Shown: positions 25,804 through 36,246, counted from the first letter of the stretch. The stretch: 64,000 nucleotides of DNA from Pseudomonas gozinkensis (GCF_014863585.1 NZ_CP062253.1:4428501-4492500); one strand, 5' to 3'. The notes: generated from the letters alone by a model not told the origin. Numbers and translations: made by a program.

Positions 25804-27267
25804 TTAGCGCGGGAACGCTGGCGGGTTTACACCGGCCATGTCTTCCATCACGCGGATCACCTGGCAGCTGTAACCGAACTCGTTGTCGTACCACACGTAC
25901 AGAACAACGCGGTTGTCCTGAACGATGGTCGCTTCAGCGTCGACCACACCGGCGTGGCGCGAGCCAACGAAGTCGGTCGAAACCACTTCCTGCGAGTTGA
26001 CGAAGTCGATTTGCTTGTGCAGATCGGAGTGCAGCGCCATGTAGCGCAGGTACTCGTTCATCTCTTCACGGGAGGCGGCTTTCTCAAGGTTCAGGTTGAG
26101 AATGGCCATCGACACGTTCGGCGTCGGAACACGGATCGCGTTACCGGTCAGCTTGCCGGCCAGCTCAGGCAGGGCCTTGGCAGCAGCGGTGGCAGCACCG
26201 GTCTCGGTGATCACCATGTTCAGCGCGGCGCTACGGCCACGGCGATCGCCCTTGTGGAAGTTGTCGATCAGGTTCTGGTCGTTGGTGTACGAGTGAACGG
26301 TTTCGACGTGACCGTTGATGATCCCGAACTTGTCATTCACGGCTTTCAGCACCGGCACGATGGCGTTGGTGGTGCAGGAAGCGGCGGACACGATCTTGTC
26401 GTCAGCAGTGATTTCGTTGTGGTTGATACCGTGAACGATGTTCTTCAGCTTGCCCTTGCCAGGCGCGGTCAGAACAACGCGGTCGATACCCGGGCACTGC
26501 AAGTGCTGGCCCAGGCCATCGGCATCACGCCATACACCGGTGTTGTCCACCAGCAGCGCATCTTTGATGCCGTACTGGGTGTAATCCACTTCGGTAGGGT
26601 TCTTCGCGTAGATAACCTGGATCAGGTTGCCGTTGGCGGTGATGGTGTTGTTTTCTTCGTCGATGGTGATGGTGCCGTTGAACGAACCATGTACCGAATC
26701 GCGGCGCAGCAGGCTGGCGCGTTTGGTCAGGTCGTTTTCGGCACCCTTGCGCACCACGATGGCACGCAGACGCAGGCCGTCGCCGCCACCGGTTTTCTCG
26801 ATCAGGATACGCGCCAGCAGACGGCCGATACGACCGAAGCCATAAAGCACAACGTCGGTGCCTTTGCGTGCCGAAGCGTTTTGCTGGCCAACCACGTCAG
26901 CCATTTCTTCGCGAACGAACTGCTCGGCAGTACGGCCGTTGCCTTCGTTGCGGAATTTGTACGCCAGCTTGCCCAGATCTACCGAGGCCGCGCCGAGCTT
27001 GAGCTCGCTCATGGCCTTGAGCAGCGGGAATGTTTCGTGGACGGAGAGTTCGCTGTCGTCGGCAGAGCGGTGGCGAGCAAAGCGGTGAGCTTTGAGAATC
27101 GCGATGACAGACTGGTTGATCAGGCTGCGGCCATAGATCGAGCTCACCACGTTGTTGTTGCGGTAGAGCTGACCGATAAGCGGAATCATCGCTTCTGCGA
27201 GTGCTTCACGGTCGATCCATTCACCAAGACACTGGTCGGGCTTCTGAGTCACGGTAACCTTCCACAT
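25804..27267 (-). CDS. gap: Glyceraldehyde-3-phosphate dehydrogenase with long N-terminal extension
   Basis: 487 residues from the ATG at 27267; a GTG at 27252 with GGAAGG upstream is a credible alternative. Residues about 1-125 are a helical extension absent from normal GAPDH (about 335 aa): LGEWIDREALAEAMIPLIGQLYRNNNVV and HETFPLLKAMSELKLGAASVDLGKLAYKFR. The NAD-binding domain starts VVLYGFGRIGRLLARIL, and the catalytic cysteine is in SAASCTTNAIVPVL. Other hallmarks are VHSYTNDQNLIDNFHKG-type segments, RVPTPNVSMAILNL and YVWYDNEFGYSCQVIRVM. It probably works in gluconeogenesis or the lower Entner-Doudoroff route. The extension's role is unknown. It is divergent from mfd. Confidence 0.92.
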   Translation of the reverse strand: MWKVTVTQKPDQCLGEWIDREALAEAMIPLIGQLYRNNNVVSSIYGRSLINQSVIAILKAHRFARHRSADDSELSVHETFPLLKAMSELKLGAASVDLGKLAYKFRNEGNGRTAEQFVREEMADVVGQQNASARKGTDVVLYGFGRIGRLLARILIEKTGGGDGLRLRAIVVRKGAENDLTKRASLLRRDSVHGSFNGTITIDEENNTITANGNLIQVIYAKNPTEVDYTQYGIKDALLVDNTGVWRDADGLGQHLQCPGIDRVVLTAPGKGKLKNIVHGINHNEITADDKIVSAASCTTNAIVPVLKAVNDKFGIINGHVETVHSYTNDQNLIDNFHKGDRRGRSAALNMVITETGAATAAAKALPELAGKLTGNAIRVPTPNVSMAILNLNLEKAASREEMNEYLRYMALHSDLHKQIDFVNSQEVVSTDFVGSRHAGVVDAEATIVQDNRVVLYVWYDNEFGYSCQVIRVMEDMAGVNPPAFPR

Positions 27268-27621
27268 GTAGGGGCAGAAAAAAGGGGCTACATTATGCCG
27301 CCGAGAACCTCTTGTAGCAATGCGCGCTTGTCGCGCAATCGGTAACAAAAATCCGTCCAAAAAAATAACGCTCTCCGCCAGCCCAGTAAAACCGGGGCTT
27401 CCAGCGCAGTCAGTTTTTCGACGACTGTTAGACGATGTCTGTAACCCTCCGTAACACCACCGACTTTTGGCACTACATAACCGTAAAAAAAGCGCTGGTT
27501 TTTATGGTTACCACTACATTTTTCCCAAACAGTGCAGATAGACGCATCCTGCAACTGACAGGCGGCACCTGACGCCGCTACAATTACCGACTTTGTCGCA
27601 ACGCCTGGAGCTCAACCTTCC
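27268..27621. promoter_or_regulatory. Divergent gap/mfd intergenic region with probable mfd promoter
   Basis: 354 bp, AT-rich in its middle. A likely mfd promoter is CTGACA at 27555-27560 and TACAAT at 27579-27584, with an 18-nt spacer. Near gap there is the inverted repeat GCTACA...TGTAGC (about 27287-27318) and a TGCGCG/CGCGCA hairpin (about 27321-27337), either of which could be an operator or leader structure for gap. No gene is seen. Confidence 0.5.
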
Positions 27622-30600
27622 GTGCCTGTTCTGCGTCTACCGCTTCTCCCTGCCGCGGCAGGTAAACAGCACTGGGGCAACCTCCCCGGTGCCGCCCTGA
27701 GCCTGGCAATTGCCGAGGCTGCCAGCGCTGCCAAGCGCTTCACGCTGCTTTTGACCGCCGACAGCCAGAGTGCCGAACGGCTGGAGCAGGAGCTGAGTTT
27801 CTTCGCCCCGGATTTGCCGGTGCTGCATTTCCCGGACTGGGAAACCCTGCCTTACGACCTGTTTTCGCCGCACCAGGACATCATCTCTCAGCGCATCGCC
27901 AGCCTTTATAGACTGCCCGAGCTGGAACATGGCGTGCTGGTGGTGCCAATCACTACCGCCCTGCACCGTCTGGCGCCGACCAAATTCCTGCTCGGCAGCA
28001 GCCTGGTGCTGGATGTCGGGCAGAAACTCGATGTCGAGCAAATGCGTTCGCGGCTTGAAGCCAGCGGCTATCGCTACGTCGACACGGTCTACGAGCACGG
28101 CGAGTTCACGGTGCGCGGCGCACTGATCGACTTGTTCCCGATGGGCAGCAAACTGCCCTATCGCATCGACCTGTTCGACGACGAAATCGAAACCCTGCGC
28201 ACTTTCGATCCGGAAAACCAGCGCTCCATTGACAAGGTCGATTCGGTCAAGCTGCTGCCGGCAAAGGAATTCCCGCTGCAAAAAGAAGCGGTGACCCGCT
28301 TCAAGGCGCGTTTTCGCGAGCGTTTCGACGTCGACTTCCGCCGCTGCCCGATCTTCCAGGATCTGAGCAGCGGCATCACGCCGGCCGGTATCGAGTACTA
28401 CCTGCCGCTGTTCTTCGAAGAAACCTCGACCCTGTTCGATTACCTGCCACAGGACACGCAAGTGTTTTCGCTGCCGGGCATCGAGCAGGCGGCGGAAAAC
28501 TTCTGGAACGACGTGCGCAATCGATATGAAGAGCGCCGCGTCGATCCATCGCGTCCTTTATTGCCACCGGCCGAACTGTTCCTGCCGGTGGAAGACTGCT
28601 TTGCCCGCCTGAAGAACTGGCCGCGTGTGGTCGCCAGTCAGCAGGACGTGGAAACCGGCGCCGGCCGCGAACGCTTCCCGGCCCAGGCATTGCCGAACCT
28701 GGCGATCGAAGCCAAGGCTACGCAACCGCTGGCCGCGCTCTCGTCATTCCTCGACGAGTTCCCCGGTCGCGTGCTGTTCACCGCCGAATCCGCGGGCCGT
28801 CGCGAAGTACTGCTGGAATTGCTGGAACGCCTGAAGCTGCGCCCGAAAACCGTCGACAGCTGGCCGGACTTCGTCGCGAGCAAGGATCGCCTGGCGATTA
28901 CTATCGCTCCGCTCGACGAAGGCCTGATGCTGGACGACCCGGCGCTGGCACTGGTTGCGGAAAGTCCACTGTTCGGCCAACGCGTGATGCAGCGTCGCCG
29001 TCGCGAAAAACGCGCCGACGCCAATAACGATGCGGTGATCAAGAATCTCACCGAGCTGCGCGAAGGCGCGCCGGTGGTGCACATCGACCATGGTGTCGGT
29101 CGCTACCTCGGCCTGACGATTCTGGAAATCGACAGTCAGGCTGCCGAGTTCCTGACCCTCGAATATGCCGAGAACGCCAAGCTTTACGTGCCGGTGGCCA
29201 ACCTGCATTTGATCGCCCGCTACACCGGCAGCGACGATGCGCTGGCCCCGCTGCACCGCCTCGGCTCCGAGACCTGGCAGAAAGCCAAGCGCAAGGCCGC
29301 CGAGCAAGTGCGCGACGTTGCCGCCGAACTGCTCGACATCTATGCCCGTCGCGCCGCCCGCGAAGGTTACGCGTTTGCCGATCCGAAGGCCGATTACGCG
29401 ACCTTCAGCGCCGGCTTCCCATTTGAGGAAACCCCGGACCAGCAATCCACCATCGAAGCCGTGCGCGAAGACATGCTCGCGCCGAAACCGATGGATCGAC
29501 TGGTCTGCGGCGACGTGGGTTTCGGCAAGACCGAAGTGGCCATGCGCGCCGCGTTCATCGCGGTGCACGGCGGCAAACAAGTGGCGATTCTGGTGCCGAC
29601 TACCCTGCTCGCCCAGCAGCACTACAACAGCTTCCGCGACCGCTTCGCCGACTGGCCGGTGACCGTGGAAGTGATGAGCCGCTTCAAGTCGGCCAAGGAA
29701 GTGAACGCCGCGGTGGCCGAACTGGCCAAAGGCAACATCGACATCGTCATCGGCACCCACAAGCTGCTGCAGGACGACGTCAAGATCAAAAACCTCGGAC
29801 TGGTGATCATCGACGAAGAACACCGCTTCGGTGTCCGTCAGAAGGAACAGCTCAAGGCCCTGCGCAGCGAAGTCGACATTCTTACGCTGACCGCCACGCC
29901 GATTCCGCGCACGCTGAACATGGCGGTATCGGGCATGCGCGACCTGTCGATCATCGCCACGCCGCCGGCGCGACGCCTGTCGGTGCGCACCTTCGTCATG
30001 GAGCAGAACAAGAGCACGGTCAAAGAGGCCTTGCTGCGAGAGCTGCTGCGCGGCGGTCAGGTCTATTACCTGCACAACGACGTGAAGACCATCGAAAAAT
30101 GCGCCGCCGACCTGGCCGAACTGGTGCCGGAGGCGCGAATCGGCATCGGCCACGGGCAGATGCGCGAACGCGAACTCGAACAGGTGATGAGCGACTTCTA
30201 TCACAAGCGCTTCAACGTGCTGATCGCCTCGACCATCATCGAGACCGGCATCGACGTGCCGAGCGCCAACACCATCATCATCGAGCGCGCCGACAAGTTC
30301 GGCCTGGCGCAACTGCACCAATTGCGCGGCCGTGTCGGTCGTAGTCACCACCAGGCCTACGCCTACCTGCTGACCCCGCCACGCCAGCAAATTACCGGTG
30401 ATGCGGAAAAACGTCTGGAAGCGATTGCCAACACTCAGGATCTGGGCGCCGGCTTCGTACTGGCCACCAACGACCTGGAAATCCGTGGCGCCGGTGAACT
30501 GCTGGGCGATGGTCAGAGCGGGCAGATTCAGGCGGTCGGATTCACGCTATACATGGAAATGCTCGAGCGCGCGGTGAAGTCGATCCGCAAGGGCGAACAG

Positions 30601-31071
30601 CCGAACCTCGATCAACCTCTCGGCGGTGGCCCGGAAGTCAACCTGCGGGTGCCTGCGCTGATTCCGGAAGATTATCTGCCGGATGTACACGCACGCCTGA
30701 TCCTGTACAAGCGCATCGCTTCGGCCACCGACGAGGAAGGCCTGAAGGATCTGCAAGTGGAGATGATCGACCGCTTCGGTCTGCTGCCGGAGCCGACCAA
30801 GAATCTGGTGCGCATCACGGCGCTGAAATTGCAGGCCGAGCAGCTGGGCATCAAGAAAGTCGATGGCGGCCCGCAAGGTGGGCGCATCGAGTTCGCGGCG
30901 CAGACGCCGGTCGACCCGATGACCCTGATCAAACTGATCCAGAGCCAGCCGAAACGCTACAAATTCGAAGGCGCCACGATGTTCAAGTTCCAGGTGCCGA
31001 TGGAGCGCCCGGAAGAGCGCTTTAATACTGTGGAGGCGCTGTTCGAGCGCCTCATCCCGAAAACTGCTTGA
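27622..31071 (+). CDS. mfd: Transcription-repair coupling factor Mfd
   Basis: 1149 residues, a normal length, from a GTG at 27622. An N-terminal UvrB-like module (LLTADSQSAERLEQELSFFAP; FPDWETLPYDLFSPHQDIISQRI) precedes the RNA-polymerase-interacting domain near 470-540 (VVHIDHGVGRYLGL). The RecG-like translocase follows: Walker A CGDVGFGKTEVAMRAAF near 630, the DEEH box IIDEEHRFGVRQ near 731, TATPIPRTL, and the late QLRGRVGRS. The C-terminal TRCF domain contains the regulatory end. It removes stalled RNA polymerase and recruits UvrA in the cytosol. csiV follows after 10 bp. Confidence 0.97.
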   Translation: MPVLRLPLLPAAAGKQHWGNLPGAALSLAIAEAASAAKRFTLLLTADSQSAERLEQELSFFAPDLPVLHFPDWETLPYDLFSPHQDIISQRIASLYRLPELEHGVLVVPITTALHRLAPTKFLLGSSLVLDVGQKLDVEQMRSRLEASGYRYVDTVYEHGEFTVRGALIDLFPMGSKLPYRIDLFDDEIETLRTFDPENQRSIDKVDSVKLLPAKEFPLQKEAVTRFKARFRERFDVDFRRCPIFQDLSSGITPAGIEYYLPLFFEETSTLFDYLPQDTQVFSLPGIEQAAENFWNDVRNRYEERRVDPSRPLLPPAELFLPVEDCFARLKNWPRVVASQQDVETGAGRERFPAQALPNLAIEAKATQPLAALSSFLDEFPGRVLFTAESAGRREVLLELLERLKLRPKTVDSWPDFVASKDRLAITIAPLDEGLMLDDPALALVAESPLFGQRVMQRRRREKRADANNDAVIKNLTELREGAPVVHIDHGVGRYLGLTILEIDSQAAEFLTLEYAENAKLYVPVANLHLIARYTGSDDALAPLHRLGSETWQKAKRKAAEQVRDVAAELLDIYARRAAREGYAFADPKADYATFSAGFPFEETPDQQSTIEAVREDMLAPKPMDRLVCGDVGFGKTEVAMRAAFIAVHGGKQVAILVPTTLLAQQHYNSFRDRFADWPVTVEVMSRFKSAKEVNAAVAELAKGNIDIVIGTHKLLQDDVKIKNLGLVIIDEEHRFGVRQKEQLKALRSEVDILTLTATPIPRTLNMAVSGMRDLSIIATPPARRLSVRTFVMEQNKSTVKEALLRELLRGGQVYYLHNDVKTIEKCAADLAELVPEARIGIGHGQMRERELEQVMSDFYHKRFNVLIASTIIETGIDVPSANTIIIERADKFGLAQLHQLRGRVGRSHHQAYAYLLTPPRQQITGDAEKRLEAIANTQDLGAGFVLATNDLEIRGAGELLGDGQSGQIQAVGFTLYMEMLERAVKSIRKGEQPNLDQPLGGGPEVNLRVPALIPEDYLPDVHARLILYKRIASATDEEGLKDLQVEMIDRFGLLPEPTKNLVRITALKLQAEQLGIKKVDGGPQGGRIEFAAQTPVDPMTLIKLIQSQPKRYKFEGATMFKFQVPMERPEERFNTVEALFERLIPKTA

Positions 31072-31081
31072 AGGACGCCGC

Positions 31082-31648
31082 ATGCGCCTGTTTCGCTCTC
31101 TGACTTTGCTACTGACTCTGGTAGCGCCCTCGGTGTTTGCCGATGACCTGTATCAGGTCGAAATGATTCTGGTGCGCCAGAACGCCGTGCCGGCCATCGT
31201 CAGCCGTGCCGCACCCGAAGACTGGGCCGCCGGCGCCCAACGCCTGGGCGATGACAGCAAGCGCACCACAGCGCTGAACGACGTCGCCACCAAACTCACC
31301 GCCAGCGGCGAGTACAGCGTGCTGATGCACAAAGCCTGGCAGCAGACTCTCGGAGAGACGCCAGCCAAAGTCGCAGTCAGCGAAGGTCAGGAGCAGTTCG
31401 GTCAATTCCCTATCGAAGGCACGATTGAAATGAAGCTCGGGCGCTTCACCGACGTGAACGCCGACTTCTGGGTCAACCAGATCGACGCCAACGGCATGGT
31501 CACCGCCAGCGAGCGCCTCAAACAGGACAGCCACACCAAGAACGGCCAACTCAACTACCTCGACAACGGCCACCTGGCCCTGCTGATCAAGATCACTTCA
31601 CTGACGGCGCCCGCGCCTCGGGAAGCGCCTGAAGTCGTTCCGGACTGA
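31082..31648 (+). CDS. CsiV family periplasmic protein
   Basis: 188 residues with a Sec signal peptide (MRLFRSLTLLLTLVAPSVFA). The mature protein begins DDLYQVEMILVRQN, the typical CsiV family opening, and has the PIEGTIEMKLGRFTDVNADFWVNQ strand pattern and a proline-rich tail. Family members are small periplasmic proteins reported to bind peptidoglycan. The gene sits 10 bp after mfd and 11 bp before the SNF2 helicase, so all three may be one transcript, although the functions look unrelated. Confidence 0.82.
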   Translation: MRLFRSLTLLLTLVAPSVFADDLYQVEMILVRQNAVPAIVSRAAPEDWAAGAQRLGDDSKRTTALNDVATKLTASGEYSVLMHKAWQQTLGETPAKVAVSEGQEQFGQFPIEGTIEMKLGRFTDVNADFWVNQIDANGMVTASERLKQDSHTKNGQLNYLDNGHLALLIKITSLTAPAPREAPEVVPD

Positions 31649-31659
31649 TCGAAGTCCTT

Positions 31660-34350
31660 ATGCTCCCGCCATTGAGTAAACCGCTGGCCTCCTCCTGGGT
31701 CAGCCGATTCAAGGAACAAAGCCTGGAGCGTGGCCGCCGCTACGCGCTGGAAAACCGGGTGCGATTCGTGCAGGTCGGCGATGCGACCATTACCGCCAAC
31801 TGCGAAGGTTCTGGCGGTAACGTCTACCGTCAGACTATTCACCTGCGCGAGTCGGCCAAAGGCACGCTGCTGATGGTCGATGCCACCTGCACCTGCCCGG
31901 TACACAGCAACTGCAAACACTGTGCGGCGGTATTGCTGCAAGTGCAGGAAACCCTCGAATACCCCGCCGCCGCCAAAGACGCCGAACTGCTGGAAAAACT
32001 CCAGGCCGTGCTGGAAAACCGCAGCCCGAAAGCGCCGCCGCAAGTGCTGGTGGACAACGTGCAACCGGTGCCGCGCCTGTGGCTGGCGAGTGTCGAGTTC
32101 AGCGCGTTCGAGCCGCGCAACGGCAAGATGCAGCGATACATCCAGCACCGTGCGGCGCTGTCCTTCAGCTATCTCGACGAATACGTCAGCGGCCAGAAGA
32201 ACAGCGACATTCTGATTCGCCAGGAAGCCCAGACCCTGCGGGTCAAACGTCACCCGGACATCGAACAGAGCTACCGCGAGCAGCTGCGAATTCTCGGTTT
32301 TCGCATCGCCACCCGGCAGAGCAAGGCCCTGCCGGAAAGCGCCGGCGAACTCTACGAGATGGTCAACGACAGCGCCTGGCTGACGTTCACCCTTAACGAT
32401 CTGCCGAAGCTGCGCACCCAGGGCTGGGAGCTGCTGGTCGACGACGAGTTCGGCTTCGACCTGACTGCCGTCGACGATTGGTACGCCACCGTCGAGCAGA
32501 CGCCGGAACGCGACTGGTTCGATCTGGAGCTGGGGATCATCGTCAACGGCGAGCGCCTGAGCCTGCTGCCGATCCTGCTCAACCTTATGCGCTCGCACAC
32601 GGAAATCCTCAATCCGGAACGTCTCGCCCGCCGTCGCGACGATGAACTGATTCTGGTGAACATCCCGCAACGCAACAGCGAGCACGGTCCGTTGCAAGTG
32701 GCCCTGCCCCTCGGCCGGCTGAAACCGGTGCTGGCGACCCTTGGCGAGTTCTATCTACAAGAGCCGGGCGAAACCACCCTGCGCCTGAGCAAGGCCGACG
32801 CCACGCGCCTGAATTCGCTTGAAGGCATTCCCCTGCTCTGGGAGGGTGGCGAGCAGATTCGCAGCTTCGCCCAACGCTTGCGTGATATCCGCGACTACAG
32901 CGCCAAAGCACCGAAGGGGCTGAATGCGACGTTGCGTCCTTATCAGCTCGAAGGCTTGAGCTGGATGCAGTCGCTGCGGCAACTTGAAGTCGGCGGGATT
33001 CTCGCGGATGACATGGGCCTGGGTAAAACCCTACAGACCCTGGCGCATATTCTCAGCGAGAAGAACGCTGGACGCCTGGATCGACCGTGCATGGTGGTGA
33101 TGCCTACCAGCCTGATTCCCAACTGGCTGGACGAAGCGGCGCACTTCACGCCACAACTCAAGGTTGTAGCCCTGTACGGTGCCAGCCGTAAAAAGCATTT
33201 CGAGCATCTGGCCGATTACGACCTGATCCTCACGACCTATGCGCTGCTGCCCAAGGATGTCGAACGCCTGGCGCAGCAGCCGCTGCATGTGCTGGTGCTG
33301 GATGAAGCGCAGTACATCAAGAACCCGAACAGCAAAGCCGCCCAGGCTGCCCGTGAACTCAACGCTCGCCAGCGCCTGTGCCTGAGCGGTACCCCGCTGG
33401 AAAATCACCTGGGCGAACTGTGGTCGCTGTTTCACTTCCTGCTGCCCGGCTGGCTCGGCGACGTTAAAAGCTTCAACGCCGATTACCGCGTGCCGATCGA
33501 AAAACGCGCCAGCGAAGTCAGACTTCAGCACCTCAACGGTCGGATCAAACCGTTCCTGCTGCGCCGCACCAAGGAACAGGTTGCGACCGAGCTGCCGCCG
33601 AAAACCGAGATCATCCATTGGGTCGAGCTCAACGAAGCGCAGCGTGACGTATACGAAACCATGCGCCTGGCCATGGACAAGAAGGTTCGCGACGAGATCA
33701 CCCGCAAAGGTGTGGCACGCAGCCAGATCATCATTCTTGAAGCGCTGCTCAAGCTGCGTCAGGTCTGCTGTGACTTGCGCCTGGTCAACGACGCCACCCT
33801 GCCCGCTCGCGGCAGCACCTCGGGCAAGCTCGACAGCCTGATGGAAATGCTCGAGGAGTTGTTTGAGGAGGGCCGGCGGATTCTGCTGTTCTCGCAGTTC
33901 ACTTCGATGCTGTCACTGATCGAGGACGAGCTGAAAAAACGCAATGTCGCGTATGCGCTGCTAACGGGACAGACTCGGGATCGGCGTACGCCGGTGAAGG
34001 AATTCCAGAGCGGCAAGCGTCAGATCTTTCTCATCAGCCTGAAGGCTGGCGGCGTGGGCCTGAACCTGACGGAAGCGGACACGGTGATTCACTACGATCC
34101 GTGGTGGAATCCGGCGACCGAGAATCAGGCAACCGACCGCGCGTATCGCATTGGTCAGGAAAAGCCGGTATTCGTCTACAAGATGATTGCCCGGGGTACG
34201 GTCGAGGAAAAGATTCAGCACTTGCAGAAGGAAAAGTCCGACCTGGCAGCCGGCGTGCTGGATGGGCGCAAGGCCGGAGACTGGAAGTTGCAAAGTGATG
34301 ATATCGAGGCGTTGTTTGCGCCGTTGCCGGACAAATTCGACAAGCGCTGA
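31660..34350 (+). CDS. SWIM zinc-finger SNF2-family helicase
   Basis: 896 residues. A SWIM zinc finger near 76-90 reads CTCPVHSNCKHCAA. The middle third (about 120-400) is the bacterial SNF2-associated region. The RecA-like core has Walker A DDMGLGKTLQTLAH near 449, VVMPTSLIPNW, motif II VLDEAQYIKNP near 548, CLSGTPLENHLGELWSLFHFL, and C-terminal LFSQFTSMLSLIEDEL, LKAGGVGLNLTEADTVIHYDPWWNPATENQATDRAYRIGQ. It is a Swi2/Snf2 translocase that probably remodels protein-DNA or protein-RNA complexes; its client is unknown. It follows csiV by 11 bp. As I recall, the PAO1 relative of this gene is elsewhere. Confidence 0.9.
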   Translation: MLPPLSKPLASSWVSRFKEQSLERGRRYALENRVRFVQVGDATITANCEGSGGNVYRQTIHLRESAKGTLLMVDATCTCPVHSNCKHCAAVLLQVQETLEYPAAAKDAELLEKLQAVLENRSPKAPPQVLVDNVQPVPRLWLASVEFSAFEPRNGKMQRYIQHRAALSFSYLDEYVSGQKNSDILIRQEAQTLRVKRHPDIEQSYREQLRILGFRIATRQSKALPESAGELYEMVNDSAWLTFTLNDLPKLRTQGWELLVDDEFGFDLTAVDDWYATVEQTPERDWFDLELGIIVNGERLSLLPILLNLMRSHTEILNPERLARRRDDELILVNIPQRNSEHGPLQVALPLGRLKPVLATLGEFYLQEPGETTLRLSKADATRLNSLEGIPLLWEGGEQIRSFAQRLRDIRDYSAKAPKGLNATLRPYQLEGLSWMQSLRQLEVGGILADDMGLGKTLQTLAHILSEKNAGRLDRPCMVVMPTSLIPNWLDEAAHFTPQLKVVALYGASRKKHFEHLADYDLILTTYALLPKDVERLAQQPLHVLVLDEAQYIKNPNSKAAQAARELNARQRLCLSGTPLENHLGELWSLFHFLLPGWLGDVKSFNADYRVPIEKRASEVRLQHLNGRIKPFLLRRTKEQVATELPPKTEIIHWVELNEAQRDVYETMRLAMDKKVRDEITRKGVARSQIIILEALLKLRQVCCDLRLVNDATLPARGSTSGKLDSLMEMLEELFEEGRRILLFSQFTSMLSLIEDELKKRNVAYALLTGQTRDRRTPVKEFQSGKRQIFLISLKAGGVGLNLTEADTVIHYDPWWNPATENQATDRAYRIGQEKPVFVYKMIARGTVEEKIQHLQKEKSDLAAGVLDGRKAGDWKLQSDDIEALFAPLPDKFDKR

Positions 34351-34373
34351 AGTCCTTGTCGTCTACCAGACCG

Positions 34374-34439
34374 ATTCGCGGGCAAGCCCGCTCCCACAGA
34401 GATAGCGCTTAACCTGTGGGAGCGGGCTTGCCCGCGAAT
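34374..34439. repeat. Short REPIN after the SNF2 helicase gene
   Basis: ATTCGCGGGCAAGCCCGCT-CCCACA at 34374-34398 and its inverse at 34415-34439 with only 16 nt between, making a compact 66-bp doublet. The core palindrome is GCGGGC-AA-GCCCGC. It lies in the space between convergent helicase and mtnP genes and could also help termination. Confidence 0.93.
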
Positions 34440-34464
34440 GGCTCGACTCGGTTTTGAGCCAGAC

Positions 34465-35214
<750 letters not shown>

Positions 35215-36225
35215 TTAATCGATCAGTTGAGCGTCTTTGAGCGCGCCGACAGCGGTCAGCCAGCGCGGATCCTGACGGTATTCGGTGCTGGCGAACGCCT
35301 GACCGCGCATGCGCGCGATGCGCGGCGACGGCTTGACCTTCATGCGCTGCGCAGCGCTCAGGGCCAGCTCGGCAGCTGCGCGGTCGTTGCACACCAGGCC
35401 CATGTCGCAGCCGGCGCTGAGTGCCGCTTCGATACGACTGGCAGCGTCCCCGACCACGTGCGCGCCAGCCATCGACAGGTCGTCGCTGAAGATTACGCCG
35501 TCGAACTGCAGCTCGCCGCGCAGGATGTCCTGCAACCAGCGCCGGGAGAATCCGGCGGGCTGCGCATCGACTTGCGGATAAATCACGTGGGCCGGCATGA
35601 CGGCGGCCAGTTGCTTGCTGAGTCTGGCGAACGGCACGAGATCGTTGGCGCGGATCTCATCGAGGCTGCGCTCGTCGTTGGGGATTGCGACGTGGGAATC
35701 GGCTTCCGCCCAGCCATGGCCGGGGAAGTGCTTGCCGGTGGCCGCCATGCCGGCGCTGTTCATGCCGCGGATGAACGCCCCGGCAAGTAGCGCAGCGCGC
35801 TCCGGATCGCCTTCGAACGAGCGGGTGCCGACGACGGCACTGCGCTGGTAATCCAGATCAAGCACCGGCGCGAAGCTCAGGTCGAGCCCGACCGCCAGCA
35901 CTTCAGTGGCCATGATCCAGCCGCATTGCTCGGCCAGATATTCGGCGTTCGGGTTGTCAGCGATGGCGCGCATGGCTGGCAAACGGACGAAGCCCTGACG
36001 CAGACGCTGGACGCGACCGCCCTCCTGATCCACCGCCAGCAGCAGGTCCGGACGTACGGCACGAATCGCCGCGCTCAGCTCGCGCACCTGACGTGGATGC
36101 TCAATGTTGCGGGCAAAGATGATCAGGCCGCCCACTTCGGGCTGGCGCAACAATTGGCGATCTTCGGCCGTCAGCCAGGTACCGGCGACGTCCACCATCA
36201 ACGAGCCTTGCAGGCCAGCAGTCAT
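35215..36225 (-). CDS. nagZ: Beta-N-acetylhexosaminidase NagZ (GH3)
   Basis: 336 residues, a one-domain GH3 enzyme. Features are LLLAVDQEGGRVQRLR, the flexible acid/base loop KHFPGHGWAEADSH, the nucleophile aspartate in GVIFSDDLSMAGA, and the early GLIIFARNIEHPRQV. NagZ removes GlcNAc from GlcNAc-anhydro-muropeptides in the cytosol during cell-wall recycling and so affects AmpR-driven beta-lactamase induction. mtnP follows 12 bp later. The leader upstream contains a nested inverted repeat. Confidence 0.95.
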   Translation of the reverse strand: MTAGLQGSLMVDVAGTWLTAEDRQLLRQPEVGGLIIFARNIEHPRQVRELSAAIRAVRPDLLLAVDQEGGRVQRLRQGFVRLPAMRAIADNPNAEYLAEQCGWIMATEVLAVGLDLSFAPVLDLDYQRSAVVGTRSFEGDPERAALLAGAFIRGMNSAGMAATGKHFPGHGWAEADSHVAIPNDERSLDEIRANDLVPFARLSKQLAAVMPAHVIYPQVDAQPAGFSRRWLQDILRGELQFDGVIFSDDLSMAGAHVVGDAASRIEAALSAGCDMGLVCNDRAAAELALSAAQRMKVKPSPRIARMRGQAFASTEYRQDPRWLTAVGALKDAQLID

Positions 36226-36246
36226 AGATATTCCTTGAAAACGAAA

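Noticed and set aside
27288..27554. 88-codon minus-strand frame in the gap/mfd spacer
   Set aside because: It overlaps the divergent promoter region, has biased composition and no ribosome site.
28744..30390. 548-codon minus-strand frame inside mfd
   Set aside because: Antisense shadow with His/Asp/Gln-rich low-complexity composition. Mfd motifs lie on the other strand.
16813..34439. REP doublets as insertion-sequence remnants with a transposase
   Set aside because: No transposase or RAYT gene, target duplications or IS-type ends are present. The pattern is that of non-autonomous REPINs.
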